Assembly (NCBI GenBank): GCA_009694125.1
Contig: SHVT01000003.1
Span: 1-52,776, forward strand
Origin: Rhodospirillaceae bacterium
GTDB lineage: Bacteria; Pseudomonadota; Alphaproteobacteria; CACIAM-22H2
Reading direction: 5' to 3'
DNA: 52,776 nt
Positions within the stretch are counted from its first letter, which is position 1. The number at the start of each line of letters is the position of its first letter. The notes beneath the pieces were generated by a model that searched no databases, was not told where the DNA came from, and worked only from the letters and a program-made list of their open reading frames with translations. The position numbers were made by a program, and so were the translations under genes. Of the stretch, positions 10,201 through 19,740 are shown one piece after another.

Positions 10201-11890
10201 CCGCGTGCAGGCCGAGCAAATTCGGGCGCGGCCCGATCATCGACACCAGCGACATCACCAGTTCTTCGCGGATCGGATCGATCGGCGGGTTGGTGACCTG
10301 GGCGAAGTTCTGCTTGAAGTAGTTGTAGAGCAGCTTCGGTTTGCGCGAGAGCACGGCGACCGGCGTATCGGTGCCCATGGAACCGACCGGATCCTCACCG
10401 TCCTTGGCCAGCGGCTCCAGGAAAAATTGCAGGTCTTCCTGGGTGTAACCGAAGGTCTGCTGGCGTTTACGCAAGGCCGCCGGATCGTTCGACATTACCG
10501 GCGCGGATGCCGATTGTTCCGGCAGATCCTCGAGTTTGCACTGGGTCTGCTTCAGCCACTCGCGATAGGGGTGGGCATCGGCGAGCCCCCGCTTGATTTC
10601 GGAATCGTCGATGATGCGGCCTTCTTCGAGGTCGATCAGCAGCATCTTGCCGGGCTGTAGCCGCCATTTGCGGACGATTTTTTCCTCGGGTACCGGCAAC
10701 ACGCCGGATTCGGAGGCCAGGATCACATGGTCGTCGTCGGTCACGATGTAGCGGGCCGGGCGCAGCCCGTTGCGATCGAGCGTCGCGCCGATCTGCCGGC
10801 CATCGGTGAAGGCGATGGCGGCGGGGCCGTCCCACGGCTCCATCAAGGCGGCGTGGTATTCGTAGAAAGCACGGCGCGCCGGGTCCATCAGCTTGTTACC
10901 CGACCACGCCTCCGGAATCAGCGTGACCATGGCCTGGGCCAGCGAGAAGCCGCCGGCGACCAGCAATTCGAGCGCGTTGTCGATGCAGGCCGTGTCCGAC
11001 TGCCCATGCGGGATCAGGGGCCACATCTTGTCGAGATCGGCGCCGATCAATGGCGAGGACATCGAATGGCGCCGCGCGTACATCCAATTGACGTTGCCGC
11101 GCACCGTGTTGATTTCGCCGTTATGGGCAATGAAGCGATAGGGGTGCGCCAGCCGCCAGGATGGAAAGGTGTTGGTCGAGAACCGTTGATGAACCATGGC
11201 CAGCGCCGACACCGTCAGCGGATTGCGAAGATCGTCGTAGAAACTCTCGACCTGCGGCGCCAGCAGCAGCCCCTTATAGACCACGGTCCTGGTCGAAAAC
11301 GACGGGATGTAAAGCTGGGTGAGGCCGGGCAAATCATGTTTGCGCGCAAGCTCGGCGATCGGGTTCTGCGCCTGTTTGCGGATGGTTAGAAGTTTGCGCT
11401 CGAACGCGGCCTGATCGGCCAGGTTGGGGTTGCGGCCCACGATCGTCTGGCGGATGACCGGCATGGTCTCGATCACACGTTTGCCGAGGCCCGTGGGATC
11501 GACCGGCACGTCGCGCCACCCGATCACGGCCTGGCCTTCGACCTTGATGAAATGCTCGAAATGGGCGACCGCGAAATCGCGCGATTTTTCGTCCTGCGGC
11601 AGAAAACACATGGCCACGGCGTAATGGCCGGGCGGCGGCAGGGTCAGACCTTTTTTTCCCGCCCAGTCGCGCAGCAACGCGTCCGGCATTTGGATAAGGC
11701 AGCCGGCGCCGTCGCCAACCAGCGGGTCGGCGCCGACCGCGCCGCGATGATCGAGATTGACCAGAATTTGCAAGCCGCGGCGGATGATATCGTGCGACTT
11801 GCGGCCCTTGATGTTGACCACGAAGCCGACGCCGCAAGCGTCATGCTCGTTCGCAGGGTCATAGAGCCCTTGTCTGGCCGGCAACGACAT
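7250..11890 (-). CDS. gltB: Glutamate synthase (NADPH) large subunit GltB
   Basis: Makes two glutamates from glutamine and 2-oxoglutarate; with GltD it is the second half of the GS-GOGAT ammonium-assimilation cycle. With the ATG at 11890 (alternative 11899) it is 1546 residues, normal for the family. [14 protein letters not shown] puts the glutaminase nucleophile at Cys19, which becomes residue 1 after propeptide cleavage. Later regions are the central domain, the FMN/2-oxoglutarate domain with GEGGE and [10 protein letters not shown], the [3Fe-4S] ligand run [13 protein letters not shown], and the C-terminal beta-helix with GLSGGKLIV and [14 protein letters not shown]. The frame is open for another 345 bases upstream, but nothing there resembles the family. 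Confidence 0.96.
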   Translation of the reverse strand: MSLPARQGLYDPANEHDACGVGFVVNIKGRKSHDIIRRGLQILVNLDHRGAVGADPLVGDGAGCLIQMPDALLRDWAGKKGLTLPPPGHYAVAMCFLPQDEKSRDFAVAHFEHFIKVEGQAVIGWRDVPVDPTGLGKRVIETMPVIRQTIVGRNPNLADQAAFERKLLTIRKQAQNPIAELARKHDLPGLTQLYIPSFSTRTVVYKGLLLAPQVESFYDDLRNPLTVSALAMVHQRFSTNTFPSWRLAHPYRFIAHNGEINTVRGNVNWMYARRHSMSSPLIGADLDKMWPLIPHGQSDTACIDNALELLVAGGFSLAQAMVTLIPEAWSGNKLMDPARRAFYEYHAALMEPWDGPAAIAFTDGRQIGATLDRNGLRPARYIVTDDDHVILASESGVLPVPEEKIVRKWRLQPGKMLLIDLEEGRIIDDSEIKRGLADAHPYREWLKQTQCKLEDLPEQSASAPVMSNDPAALRKRQQTFGYTQEDLQFFLEPLAKDGEDPVGSMGTDTPVAVLSRKPKLLYNYFKQNFAQVTNPPIDPIREELVMSLVSMIGPRPNLLGLHAGKHYRLEVSQPILTNADLEKILSISTLANGAFSTQTIDATWPAAEGAGGIETALDRLCREATEAVLAGKNILILSDRAASVEHIPIPALLATAAVHHHLIRQGLRTDTGLVVETGEAREVHHFCALAGYGAEAVNPYLAFETLEQIRVQNGLTLKPYEVQKNYIKGVGKGILKVMSKMGISTYQSYCGAQIFDAVGLSTALIEKYFTGTATTIEGAGLAEIAREAVERHDQAFGDNPIYRTMLDAGGDYAFRIRGEDHAWTFESVGRLQHAVRGNSIDDYKAFAATINEQNERLLTIRGLMRFKFADKPVPLAEVEPAAAIVKRFATGAMSFGSISREAHTTLAIAMNRIGGKSNTGEGGEEADRFTPMPNGDSMRSAIKQVASGRFGVTAEYLVNADDLQIKMAQGAKPGEGGQLPGHKVDKNIARVRHSTPGVGLISPPPHHDIYSIEDLAQLIHDLKNANPAARVSVKLVSEVGVGTVAAGVSKARADHVTIAGFDGGTGASPLTSLTHAGSPWEIGLAETQQTLVLNGLRGRIAVQVDGGLRTGRDVAIGALLGADEFGFATAPLIAIGCIMMRKCHLNTCPVGVATQDPVLRKRFTGQPEHAINYFFFVAEELREIMAKLGFRTLDEMVGRVDRLDMRPALDHWKAKGVDLSRILHQAPARKGVAVHNCEKQNHGLEHALDHELIAAAKPALEKSEPVRIERAIRNVHRTVGTMLSGQVAKKYGHAGLPEDTIIARFRGNAGQSFGAFLARGVTLELTGDANDYVGKGLSGGKLIVRQPAESRRIPSENIIIGNTVLYGAIAGEAYFEGVAGERFAVRNSGAVTVVEGTGDHGCEYMTGGVVAVLGETGRNFAAGMSGGIAYAYDPDGRFKDLCNVAMVDVEPVAPADAAPAEDADRPRARSVSAENSGMGDMLRFDAERLRILIERHVLYTGSARARHLLSTWDESVRRFVKVTPRDYRRALLELKAEKKAAKVAAE

Positions 11891-12342
11891 CGCACGCATC
11901 CCAGAGGCCGCGCCGCACCGAAAACTGGCGCAATCAATCACCGGCCCGTGAATATTCTTATATGCTGCGGTCGATTTGTGAAAGTGAATCGATGCTGCGG
12001 AGCACATTCGCTTTTGGCATGTCAGCCATGCCGGTGTCGCCTTGCGACGCTGTTGCCGAAAAGCGGCCACCGGCGAACCGAGGTGATGTCCTCGGCGACC
12101 GCGGACGCTGGGGAATGCCGTCGTGAACGGCGCCGGCACGATGGACGGCGACGAGGGAGGTGCGAGGTTGGAGAGCCGGCTGGTCGACGTGCGTGCCCGC
12201 CGCAGGCGTGAGCGGCACGGCTCGGTGGCCCGCAAATTCGCGCGAAAGTTTCACGCGTGATCGATTCCGCCCATCGGAATGAATAGGCCTTGTGAATTTT
12301 GGGTGGACCGCATCCAGATTTAGGCTATATACTTTAGTTGGT
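11891..12342. other. Gene-free leader region of gltB
   Basis: About 450 bases without a convincing gene. Toward gltB (minus strand) there is a possible promoter: TATAAG (11957-11962) with TTCACA (11977-11982), but only 14 bp apart. A small inverted repeat GGCATG-TCAGC-CATGCC lies at 12016-12032. Toward the plus strand a TATACT hexamer (12328-12333), with TGGACC 18 bp upstream, could drive the small ORF at 12415. I see no riboswitch pattern that I recognise. Confidence 0.35.
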
Positions 12343-12360
12343 ATCATGCTTCTGCATGAT
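12343..12360 (+). promoter_or_regulatory. Perfect hairpin/palindrome upstream of a small ORF
   Basis: Inverted repeat ATCATGC-TTCT-GCATGAT with seven-base arms and a four-base loop. It is 10 bp after a TATACT hexamer, so it would fall at or just after the transcription start of the small ORF at 12415, either as an operator or as a 5'-UTR stem-loop. A further GCATG follows at once (12361-12365). Confidence 0.45.
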
Positions 12361-12414
12361 GCATGGCGACCGGGGCGAGGCGCCAAGATGGCAGTGTCTT
12401 AACCGGAGACTCCC

Positions 12415-12600
12415 ATGCTTGAAGCCCTCGATATCAAGTCCATCCTTCTCAATATCGAACGCACGGTGCGGCAACTCGATGCGCCCGAGGAGCCTACGCA
12501 CGCGACGGACACGCCTACATCCCAACCCGCCGCTCAAAAGTCGGAGCGCGATCCGCCTTCAAACGCCGACGCCTATTCGCGAGGAAACCGAGCAGCCTAA
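12415..12600 (+). CDS. Small hypothetical protein (61 aa)
   Basis: A 61-residue ORF with a good Shine-Dalgarno (GGAG, 12405-12408) six bases before the ATG. The first 21 residues (LEALDIKSILLNIERTVRQLD) form a likely amphipathic helix. The rest is Pro/Thr/Ser/Asn-rich and probably disordered. No family is recognised. The TAA overlaps the stop of the convergent outer-membrane factor by three bases, so the two genes are packed tail to tail. Upstream is a palindrome and a possible promoter. Real translation is plausible but unproven. Confidence 0.5.
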   Translation: MLEALDIKSILLNIERTVRQLDAPEEPTHATDTPTSQPAAQKSERDPPSNADAYSRGNRAA

Positions 12601-13985
12601 ACGCCATCCCAACCGCCGCCGACGGCGGTATAGAGATTGACGACCGCAGTGTAGCGGTCGAGCGCGGCCTGGACCACGGCGTCGTTGGCCTGAAAGACCG
12701 TTCGCTGCGCGTCGAGAACATTGATAAAATCCACCGAACCCGCGCGAAACCGGGCTTCGACGATGCGAAAGGCCTCGCGCGCCTGATCGAGCGCTTCCCG
12801 TGCCAGTTCCAAACGGCGATCGGAGGTGTCGGTCGCGCTCAAGGCGTCTTCGGTGTCGCGAAAAGCGGCGAGAATCGTGGCGCGGTAGGTCTCCATCAAT
12901 TCCTGGAAACGCGCTCTGGCCGCGTCTTCGCCGCCTTCGAGCCGACCGCCCTGGAAAAGCGGCGCGGCGAGGGAGGCGCCAAAACCATATGACAGACCCG
13001 AGGCGCTGAAAAGCGCCGGCAGGGTGGCGCCCTGCAACCCGCGCTGCGCCGAAAGATCGAGGCTGGGAAAACGCGCGGCGCGCGCGCCGATCGTATCGAG
13101 ACCGGCGGCCCGCAGATTGGCCTCGGCCCTTCTGATGTCGGGACGCCGCTGCAAGAGCCCGGCGGGCAGACCCGCGGCGAGGCCGGGCAGGGTCAGATTG
13201 GCGAGCGACCTTCCCTCGACTGAGAATCCCTGCGGCGTGCGGCCGAGCAACACGGCCAGCGCGTCGAGCGCGACCCGCTCCGCCTGCTGGAGCGACACGA
13301 GATTGGCGCGCTGGCTGGCCACCGCGCTGCGCTGCTGCGACACTTCGAGATCGGAAATGAGTCCTTCCGCCCGGCGCCGCTCCAGCACCGCCAAGACATC
13401 GGTGGCGATGCGCAACGTCTCGCCCGCCAGACGCAGCCGGTCGCGCAACGATAGAACCTGGAAATAGGTGCTGGAGACGTCGGAATACAGCGTGATGGCC
13501 ACGGTTTCGAGGTCGTAGCGGCTTGCTTCGAGGCGGGTCAGGGCCGACTGCCGATCCGCTTCATTGGCGCCGAACAGATCGACCTGATAACTGGCGCCGA
13601 TCGAGGCCTGATAACTCGAACTCACGACCAGCGAGGTCCCGCCGCGGGTCGCCGCGCGCGTCGCCCAGTTGCGGTCGAAGCCGCCGGATGTGTTCAGGCT
13701 GGGCAACAGCGCGGCACCGGCGATCTTGGCCTGCGCCTGGGCCTGGAGAATGCGGGCATAGGCCGCGTTGAGGTCGAGATTGTTTTCCGTCGCCTCGCCG
13801 ATCAGGCGGTCGAGTTCCTCGCTGCGGAAGCCCTGCCACCAGCGCGCGTCGGGCCAGATGCCGCTGGCATCGATACGCGATTCCCAATCGGCGGGGATGG
13901 GCACCTCGGGCTTGACGTAGTTCGGGCCCAACGCGCACCCCGTCAAACACGCCAGTCCGAGAAACGCCAAGGCGTGGATCGTCAT
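12597..13985 (-). CDS. RND/MacAB-type outer membrane factor, NodT family lipoprotein
   Basis: TolC-like exit duct for the adjacent MacA-MacB pump. The 462-residue protein starts at ATG 13985 with a short hydrophobic signal and a lipobox LTGC (Cys17), predicting lipid anchoring. GPNYVKPEVP follows, as is typical for NodT-family factors. The body shows the two-fold repeat of long helices and strands seen in outer membrane efflux proteins (for example NLDLNAAYARILQAQAQAKIAGAALLPSLN and RFRAGSVDFINVLDAQRTVFQA). The longer upstream frame lies inside macB and is not used. It starts 5 bp after the macB stop, so it is the third gene of the operon. Confidence 0.92.
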   Translation of the reverse strand: MTIHALAFLGLACLTGCALGPNYVKPEVPIPADWESRIDASGIWPDARWWQGFRSEELDRLIGEATENNLDLNAAYARILQAQAQAKIAGAALLPSLNTSGGFDRNWATRAATRGGTSLVVSSSYQASIGASYQVDLFGANEADRQSALTRLEASRYDLETVAITLYSDVSSTYFQVLSLRDRLRLAGETLRIATDVLAVLERRRAEGLISDLEVSQQRSAVASQRANLVSLQQAERVALDALAVLLGRTPQGFSVEGRSLANLTLPGLAAGLPAGLLQRRPDIRRAEANLRAAGLDTIGARAARFPSLDLSAQRGLQGATLPALFSASGLSYGFGASLAAPLFQGGRLEGGEDAARARFQELMETYRATILAAFRDTEDALSATDTSDRRLELAREALDQAREAFRIVEARFRAGSVDFINVLDAQRTVFQANDAVVQAALDRYTAVVNLYTAVGGGWDGV

Positions 13986-13990
13986 TCCGG

Positions 13991-15991
13991 TTAATCCGCG
14001 CCGAGCGCGGCGACCGGATCGAGATTGGCCGCCTTGCGCGCCGGCAGGAAGCCGAAGAGCAACCCGGTGAAAAAGGCGCAGCCGAAGGCGAGAATCACCG
14101 GTGTCGCCGCATAAACGACCGGTTTGCCGAAACTCTGGAACGCCCAGGCGGCGCCAAGTCCGGCGCCGACGCCGAGCAGACCGCCGAAGGTGCACAACAC
14201 CAGCGCCTCGGTGTTGAACTGCAACAATATGTTGAAGCGGCGCGCGCCGGCGGCCATGCGCACGCCGATCTCGCGCGTGCGTTCCGTGACGCTGACCAAC
14301 ATGATGTTCATCACGCCGATGCCCCCGACCAGCAACGAAATCGCCGCGATCGACCCCAACAACAGCGTAAGCGTGCTCTGCGTCTCCGTCGCGGTGGCGA
14401 TGATCGAGGCCATGTTGCGGATTTGGAAATCTTCCTTTTTGTGGCGCGCGATCAACAACTGCCGGATCGCGTCTTCGGTGGCATCGATCTTTTCGAAATC
14501 GGCGACCTTCACGGTGATCGTGCGTAAATGGCGCTGGCCGAACAAACGCAACGTTCCCGTGGTCAGGGGCACCATGGCGATGTCGTCCTGATCGTTGCCG
14601 CCGCCGGGCGAGGCGCCTTTCGGTTCCATCGTCCCGATGACTTGAAACGGAATGTTGTTGAGCAGAACGAATTGGCCGAGCGGATCGGTATCGGGCGGGA
14701 ACATGACCTTAACCAGGGTGTGGCCAAGCACGACCACGGGCGCGTAGTCCTTCAAATCGTCGTCGTTGAAGAAGACGCCGGTGGCGACCGGCCAATCGCG
14801 GGCGATCGGAAAATCGGCGCCGCCGGCGTTCACCGTGGTCCAATAATCGCTGCCGCCGGTGCGGATGGTGGCGCTGCTTTGATATTCCGGCACGGCCACC
14901 ACGACATTGGGCAAATCCGTCAGCGCCTCGGCATCGGCCGCGACCAGGGTGGTGACGCCGCCGGAGTTGCGGATGTTGGGGGCGCCGGGGCGGACCAGCA
15001 GAAGATTCGATCCCATCGCCGTGATGCGGTCGATGATGAGTTGTTTGGCGCCGCCTCCGATCGCCAGCATGGCGACGACCGAAGCCACGCCGATGATGAT
15101 GCCGAGCAACGTCAGAACCGTGCGCATGAGATTGGCACGCAGGGAGTGCAGCGCCATGCCCACGGCGGCGAGCAGATCGAAGGGCGCGGCGAAGCGCCGC
15201 TGCGGCGGCGCCGTCCAGCGCGGACGGGGGGCGGGAGCGTCGCGCGACAGGCGACGGTCGGACACGACCAACCCGTCGCGGATTTCAACGACGCGTTTGG
15301 CTTGCGCGGCGACGTCCTTGTCGTGGGTGATCAATAGGATCGTATGCCCGCGTTCGTTGAGATCATGGAGGAGACGCATGACCTCCTTGCCGCTGCGGCT
15401 GTCGAGCGCGCCCGTCGGCTCGTCGGCCAGGATGACCGCACCCCCGTTCATGAGCGCGCGCGCGATCGAAACACGCTGCTGCTGGCCCCCCGAAAGCTGG
15501 CTCGGGCGGTGATCGAGGCGGTCGCCGAGACCAAGCTGAGTCAAAATCTCGCGCGCTCGCGACCGCCGCCTGGCCCCCGACAGCCCGGCATAGATGGCGG
15601 GCATTTCGACATTGGCCGCGGCGGTCTCGGTGGCCATCAGATTGTATTGCTGAAAGATGAAGCCGAAGGCGTCGCGGCGCAAAAGCGCGCGGTCCTCCGC
15701 GTCCAACCCCGACATCTCCTGCCCGGCGAAGGAATAACTGCCGCCGCTCGGCCGGTCGAGCAGGCCGATCAGATTCATCAGCGTCGTCTTGCCGGAGCCC
15801 GACGAGCCCATGATGGCGACGAATTCGCCGGCCACGATGTCGAGCGAAATGCCATGCAGCACCGGCACCTCGATCGTACCCCGTTGAAAGGATTTCGTGA
15901 GGTTGTGGATGCGGATCAGGGGTTCGACGGTCGCCTCCAACGACGCCGGCGCCTCCGGTGCGTCCTGGGCATAGCCGTCGAGTGCGGTCAT
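13991..15991 (-). CDS. macB: MacB-type ABC exporter (ATP-binding plus permease)
   Basis: Inner-membrane mechanotransmitting ABC exporter that works with a periplasmic adaptor and an outer-membrane duct to expel substrates from the periplasm. The 666-residue protein has an N-terminal nucleotide-binding domain: Walker A GSSGSGKT (62-69), signature LSGGQQQ (166-172), Walker B ILADE (187-191). A linker and a first membrane segment follow (about 270-300). Then come a large periplasmic domain and three C-terminal membrane segments with the conserved [18 protein letters not shown] loop. Its ATG overlaps the macA stop. The exact substrate cannot be read from sequence; the family covers macrolides, lipopeptides and siderophores. 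Confidence 0.92.
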   Translation of the reverse strand: MTALDGYAQDAPEAPASLEATVEPLIRIHNLTKSFQRGTIEVPVLHGISLDIVAGEFVAIMGSSGSGKTTLMNLIGLLDRPSGGSYSFAGQEMSGLDAEDRALLRRDAFGFIFQQYNLMATETAAANVEMPAIYAGLSGARRRSRAREILTQLGLGDRLDHRPSQLSGGQQQRVSIARALMNGGAVILADEPTGALDSRSGKEVMRLLHDLNERGHTILLITHDKDVAAQAKRVVEIRDGLVVSDRRLSRDAPAPRPRWTAPPQRRFAAPFDLLAAVGMALHSLRANLMRTVLTLLGIIIGVASVVAMLAIGGGAKQLIIDRITAMGSNLLLVRPGAPNIRNSGGVTTLVAADAEALTDLPNVVVAVPEYQSSATIRTGGSDYWTTVNAGGADFPIARDWPVATGVFFNDDDLKDYAPVVVLGHTLVKVMFPPDTDPLGQFVLLNNIPFQVIGTMEPKGASPGGGNDQDDIAMVPLTTGTLRLFGQRHLRTITVKVADFEKIDATEDAIRQLLIARHKKEDFQIRNMASIIATATETQSTLTLLLGSIAAISLLVGGIGVMNIMLVSVTERTREIGVRMAAGARRFNILLQFNTEALVLCTFGGLLGVGAGLGAAWAFQSFGKPVVYAATPVILAFGCAFFTGLLFGFLPARKAANLDPVAALGAD

Positions 15992-17109
15992 CGGGCGGGA
16001 CGGCGCGTTCCGGCGCCGTCGACGACGATTTGATCGCCGACCTTAAGACCGGATCGGATCTCGGCGATGACGCGGTTGGTGGCGCCGATTTCGACGGGGC
16101 GGTCGACGGGCTGGCCATTTTCGACGACACGCGCGATGTAACGGTTGCCGGTGCGCGCCACCGGGCGCAACGCCGCCATGGGCACGACCGGAACGCTGCG
16201 GGCCTGGGCGATGACAAAAAAGACCTGGGCTGTCATCTGCGGCAACAAATCGCGGTCCGGGTTGTTCACGTCGAACAGCGCGTTGTAGAGCACGACATTG
16301 TTGACCACCGTCGGCGTCGGCAACACCTGGTGCAGGACTCCTTCGCGGCGCCGATCGATTTGCCCGAGCGTGGTGAAATAGGCCGGCATGCCAATGCGCA
16401 GCTTGTTGACGTCGGCCTCGGAGACCTGCGTCCACACCGTCATCGTGTCGAGATCGGCGATGCGCAGCACGATCGGCGCCTGTTGGTTGGCGTTCAGCGT
16501 CTGGCCTGTCTTTGCCAGGATATCAACCACGGTGCCGGAGATCGGCGCGTAGATTTGCGTATAGCTCAGATTGGCGGTGTCGGCTTTTAGTGTGCTTTCC
16601 GTCTGTTTGGTCTGGGCCTCTAGCGCCTGGATCTGGGCAGCCAACGATTTGTGTCCGGATTCGGCGACATCGAAGGCGTCCTGGCTGGTGGCGCGCTCGG
16701 CAAGAAGGCGGCGCTGACGCTCCAGCTGCTTATCGGCGAGCGCGAGCTGCGCCGTGCGGTCGGCGATTTGGGCGCGCAAATTGCTGAGCTGCGCCATGTC
16801 CGCCCCGACCTTCGCTTCATAGACAGTCGGATCGAGCTGAGCCAGCAATTGACCCTGCTCGACATTCGCCCCGAACCCGACATGGATTTTCTTAACCTGG
16901 CCCGAGACCTGGGTGCCGACATCGACATATTCACGCGGCTGCAGCGTGCCGACGGCCGACACCATATCCTCGACGCTGCCGAGTACGACGGGCTGCGCGC
17001 GCCAGGCCGGCGTCGTGTCCGCTTGCGCGGCCAACAGCCACCACGCGCCGCCGGCTCCCGCCGCCGTCACCATCAACACCGCGGATAGAAATATCGGGCG
17101 CCGTCTCAT
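15988..17109 (-). CDS. macA: MacA-type periplasmic adaptor (membrane fusion protein)
   Basis: A 373-residue protein that bridges MacB and the outer membrane factor. The N-terminus has one hydrophobic anchor (about residues 6-28). The lipoyl/barrel-sandwich half-motifs are [29 protein letters not shown] and [20 protein letters not shown]. Between them runs a coiled-coil hairpin of about 100 residues ([26 protein letters not shown] and its return helix). Beta-barrel and membrane-proximal domains follow. First gene of the macA-macB-duct operon. A TATACT hexamer on the minus strand just upstream may be its -10. The divergent Lrp-type regulator is the obvious candidate regulator. Confidence 0.92.
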   Translation of the reverse strand: MRRRPIFLSAVLMVTAAGAGGAWWLLAAQADTTPAWRAQPVVLGSVEDMVSAVGTLQPREYVDVGTQVSGQVKKIHVGFGANVEQGQLLAQLDPTVYEAKVGADMAQLSNLRAQIADRTAQLALADKQLERQRRLLAERATSQDAFDVAESGHKSLAAQIQALEAQTKQTESTLKADTANLSYTQIYAPISGTVVDILAKTGQTLNANQQAPIVLRIADLDTMTVWTQVSEADVNKLRIGMPAYFTTLGQIDRRREGVLHQVLPTPTVVNNVVLYNALFDVNNPDRDLLPQMTAQVFFVIAQARSVPVVPMAALRPVARTGNRYIARVVENGQPVDRPVEIGATNRVIAEIRSGLKVGDQIVVDGAGTRRPAR

Positions 17110-17484
17110 CGGTGATGCGTCCTATTGCCCCTTTAAGTATACGCCGGATCGCGGATAAATCCTTCCTCATACCTACGGTTTCCCGCGGTCGCATTCAAGG
17201 CAGCGGCAACCCACCGGTTTGTGCTTTCCCTATCGCCCGCGAGGCGCAGTGGGTTGCAACGGCGCCGGACGAGTACCCGCAAGATACAATCTATGATTGT
17301 ATTTATCATCTTATAGATATCGCCAATGTCGTTGGTTGCCTTATCGGAAATGACCACGATCGGGGTCTTGTCCGCGGCAAATACGGTGCGTTGGAAATGC
17401 GTTGCCGACGGAATAATGATTCGTTATAGACTTCCGCTTTCCGCCAAATCTCGGCGATTTTTCAATCATAGAGTGAAAATCTTC
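17110..17484. promoter_or_regulatory. Divergent promoter region between macA and an Lrp/AsnC gene
   Basis: 375 bases with no gene I accept, locally AT-rich between about 17280 and 17335. It contains a 19-bp perfect palindrome (listed separately) and a TATACT on the minus strand near 17135-17145 that may serve macA. The Lrp reading frame stays open back to 17326, but the N-terminal extension has no family match. Confidence 0.5.
17284..17302. promoter_or_regulatory. 19-bp perfect palindrome, candidate Lrp/AsnC operator
   Basis: ATACAATC-TAT-GATTGTAT: eight-base perfect arms around TAT. Size, symmetry and AT-rich centre fit Lrp/AsnC dimer sites. It sits between the divergent starts of macA (175 bp away) and the Lrp-type gene (182 bp away), so it could serve autoregulation, control of the efflux operon, or both. 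No second copy was seen in the window. Confidence 0.6.
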
Positions 17485-18039
17485 ATGACCAATTTCCGTC
17501 TGTCCGGGGTCGATCAAGGTATCGTGACCGCGCTCAACCAGAATGCGCGCGTTTCCGTCGCCAAAATCGCCGAGCGGCTCAAAGTCCCGGAATCCACGGT
17601 CCGCCACCGCCTGCGCCGGCTGATCAAGCAAGGTGTCATCGAGTTTTCGACGATGATGAACCCGTTGAAATTCGGCTATCAGATTTGGGCGTTGATCGAA
17701 GTCCAAGTCGAGCTTTCCAAGCTGCGCTCCGTCGCCAACGCGCTTGCGGACTGGCCGGAAGTCTTTTTCGTCGGCGTCGTTTCCGGCGGTTATGACATCT
17801 TTGTCGGCGCGCTGTTTCGCACCAACTCGGATTTGCTCACCTTCATCACCGAAAAACTGGCGAAGACTCCCGGCATCATCCGCACATCGACATCGAGCGT
17901 GCTGGACGTCGTCAAGCGCGGCGCGCCCTCCGTCACGATGTTTTCGCAGCCGATCGACGGCGAGGTGCCGCAGCGCGTCGCCCGCCGTCCCGGCGCACGC
18001 AAGGCCGCGGGCAAAAAGGGCGGGGTCGCCGCAGAATAA
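17485..18039 (+). CDS. Lrp/AsnC family transcriptional regulator
   Basis: 184 residues. The N-terminal winged HTH (about 8-58) reads DQGIVTALNQNARVSVAKIAERLKVPESTVRHRLRRLIKQGVIE, the classic Lrp/AsnC pattern. It is followed by an RAM/ligand-binding alpha-beta domain (about 65-150) with the VVSGGYDIFVGALF segment. A basic Ala/Lys-rich tail (RRPGARKAAGKKGG) ends the protein. I start at ATG 17485 because the HTH begins a few residues later as in relatives. Probably a global or local regulator that responds to an amino acid or similar small molecule; the divergent macAB operon is a likely target. Confidence 0.9.
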   Translation: MTNFRLSGVDQGIVTALNQNARVSVAKIAERLKVPESTVRHRLRRLIKQGVIEFSTMMNPLKFGYQIWALIEVQVELSKLRSVANALADWPEVFFVGVVSGGYDIFVGALFRTNSDLLTFITEKLAKTPGIIRTSTSSVLDVVKRGAPSVTMFSQPIDGEVPQRVARRPGARKAAGKKGGVAAE

Positions 18040-18072
18040 CACGGGAACCAGCTGTGGCGCCGCGCCAGAGCG

Positions 18073-18498
18073 TCAACGCCGCTCGATCAGCTCCACCTTG
18101 TAACCGTCGGGATCGACGATAAAGGCGATGTTGGCGCCGCCATGCGCCATCGGCCCCGGCGGCCGCGGAATCGGCGCGCCCGCGTCTTTAAGCCGGGCGC
18201 AGGAAGCGGCCAAATCCGGGACGCCGATCGCGAGATGGCCGAATCCGGTGCCGATGTCGTAGGGCTCCTCGAGGCCCCAATTGTGGGTCAGCTCGATGAC
18301 CGCCTGGGCGGATTCCGGCCCATAACCGACAAACGCCAGCGTGAATTTTCCGGACGGGTAGTCAGTCTTGCGTAGCAGCCGCATGCCAAGCAGACCGGTA
18401 TAGAAAAACAGCGATGCCTCCAGGTCCTTGACCCGGATCATCGTGTGCAGCAGGCGGTATTGGGCGGCATCGTCCGATGGCGCGCGCGGTCGCCGCAC
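18073..18498 (-). CDS. gloA: Lactoylglutathione lyase (glyoxalase I)
   Basis: Isomerises the methylglyoxal-glutathione hemithioacetal to S-lactoylglutathione. The 141-residue protein matches GloA throughout: RLLHTMIRVKDLEASLFFYTGLLGMRLLR, FTLAFVGYG, VIELTHNWG, GFGHLAIGVPD and FIVDPDGYKVELIE. The four expected metal ligands are visible: His in LLHTM, Glu in VIEL, His in GHLA and Glu in VELIE. GTG start at 18498; there is no better ATG. It follows the pentapeptide gene by 48 bp and may share its transcript. Confidence 0.95.
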   Translation of the reverse strand: MRRPRAPSDDAAQYRLLHTMIRVKDLEASLFFYTGLLGMRLLRKTDYPSGKFTLAFVGYGPESAQAVIELTHNWGLEEPYDIGTGFGHLAIGVPDLAASCARLKDAGAPIPRPPGPMAHGGANIAFIVDPDGYKVELIERR

Positions 18499-18546
18499 CC
18501 GTTTGTGGATCGTGCACGTCGTCGGCTGGTCCTTGTCCCATGGTCT

Positions 18547-19713
18547 TTAGGCCGAACCGGGCCGACGAAGGTGAAGCCCGGCTTCGGAGTCGGCCCCGGT
18601 CGAATCCGCCCCGGCAAGCAAGGCGCCATCAAAGTTGGCGCCGGCAAGACGCGCGCCGCGAAGATTGACGCCGGTCAGATCGGCGCGCCGCATATCGGTG
18701 CCCTCCAGATTGGCCGGCCACAGCCGGCCATCGGGCGTGCCGTCCGGACGCTTGAGTTCAACCTGGCCGAGATTGGCATGGGCCAGGCCAGCATCCTTGA
18801 GAATGGCGCGGTTGAGGTCGGCGCCGCCGAGATCAGCCGAGGTGAGGTCCGCGCCGGTCAGATCGGCGGCCGCGAGATCGGCCATGACCAGCAGGCAATC
18901 GGCGAGCCGTGCGCCGGTCAGGGTGGCGCCCTTGAGGTCGGCGCCGCTGAGATCGGCGCCGGACAGATCGACGCGCGCCAAATTCCGCCCGGCAAAATTC
19001 GCTCGCACGCCGTCGGCGCCGTTGCTCGCGATCCAGCGTTCATGCGCCAGCAGGGCGACATGGAGATCGTCAGGCAGCCGTTCCGGGTTCTTCAGCATGA
19101 CCGCGCGATCGAGGGCGCCGGCCGAAAAATCCACGCCCTCGACTTTGGTCCGACGCAACACCGCCAGCGCGAAATCCGCGCGTTCGACCACGGCCCGGGA
19201 AAGGTTGGCGCCGGTCAGGTTGGCGCCCTGAAACTGAGCATCGGCGAGATTGGCCCCGGTCAGATCGGCGCCGGAAAGATCGGCGTCGCGCAACATCGCA
19301 CCCATAAAATTGACCTCGGGCGCCGACACCGCGGCAAGGTTGGAGTTCGTCAGATCGGCATTGGAGAAATCGGCCTTGCCGAGCCGCGCGCGATCGAGCT
19401 GCGCCCCGGTCAAGACGGTGTGCGCGGCCTGGGTTATTCGTTTGGGTCCAAGACGCGCGGTGTCGGGATTGGGCTGCGTAAAGACACCGAGACGAAGGTC
19501 GGCCTCGCGCAGATCGGCACGGGACAATTTCGCGTTCCTTAATTTGGCGCCGCGCAAATCGGCGCCGGCCAACTGCGCGCCTTTCAACGTCGCCTGCGGC
19601 AAATGAAAGCCGGCCAGCGAGGCGCCGCTTAAATCCGCCCGCCTTCCATCCTTGTCGCCGTTCAGGTAGCGGGCATGGCTATTGAGCGCCTCGACCAATT
19701 CATCGCGTGTCAT
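18547..19713 (-). CDS. Pentapeptide-repeat protein with duplicated module
   Basis: 388 residues made mostly of A(D/N)LxG-type pentapeptide repeats, which fold as a right-handed quadrilateral beta-helix (family knowledge). Two repeat blocks are each introduced by a similar non-repeat head: ALNSHARYLNGDKDGRRADLSG at the N-terminus, and LLAHERWIASNGADGVRANFAG around residue 215-240. This indicates an internal duplication. No signal peptide or membrane segment is seen. The function is unknown: some family members mimic DNA and protect gyrase, most are uncharacterised. It starts 27 bp after the Atm1-type exporter stop. Confidence 0.88.
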   Translation of the reverse strand: MTRDELVEALNSHARYLNGDKDGRRADLSGASLAGFHLPQATLKGAQLAGADLRGAKLRNAKLSRADLREADLRLGVFTQPNPDTARLGPKRITQAAHTVLTGAQLDRARLGKADFSNADLTNSNLAAVSAPEVNFMGAMLRDADLSGADLTGANLADAQFQGANLTGANLSRAVVERADFALAVLRRTKVEGVDFSAGALDRAVMLKNPERLPDDLHVALLAHERWIASNGADGVRANFAGRNLARVDLSGADLSGADLKGATLTGARLADCLLVMADLAAADLTGADLTSADLGGADLNRAILKDAGLAHANLGQVELKRPDGTPDGRLWPANLEGTDMRRADLTGVNLRGARLAGANFDGALLAGADSTGADSEAGLHLRRPGSA

Positions 19714-19740
19714 CGCGCCTATACCTCGTGCCCATATCGC

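Noticed and set aside
11958..12029. Possible 23-residue leader peptide on the minus strand ahead of gltB ([23 protein letters not shown] region)
   Set aside because: No Shine-Dalgarno, it overlaps the only promoter-like hexamers for gltB, and no run of regulatory codons such as Glu or Gln suggests attenuation.
12016..12032. Inverted repeat GGCATG-TCAGC-CATGCC as an operator
   Set aside because: Six-base arms of common composition in a GC-rich region; no second copy and no position-specific link to a promoter.
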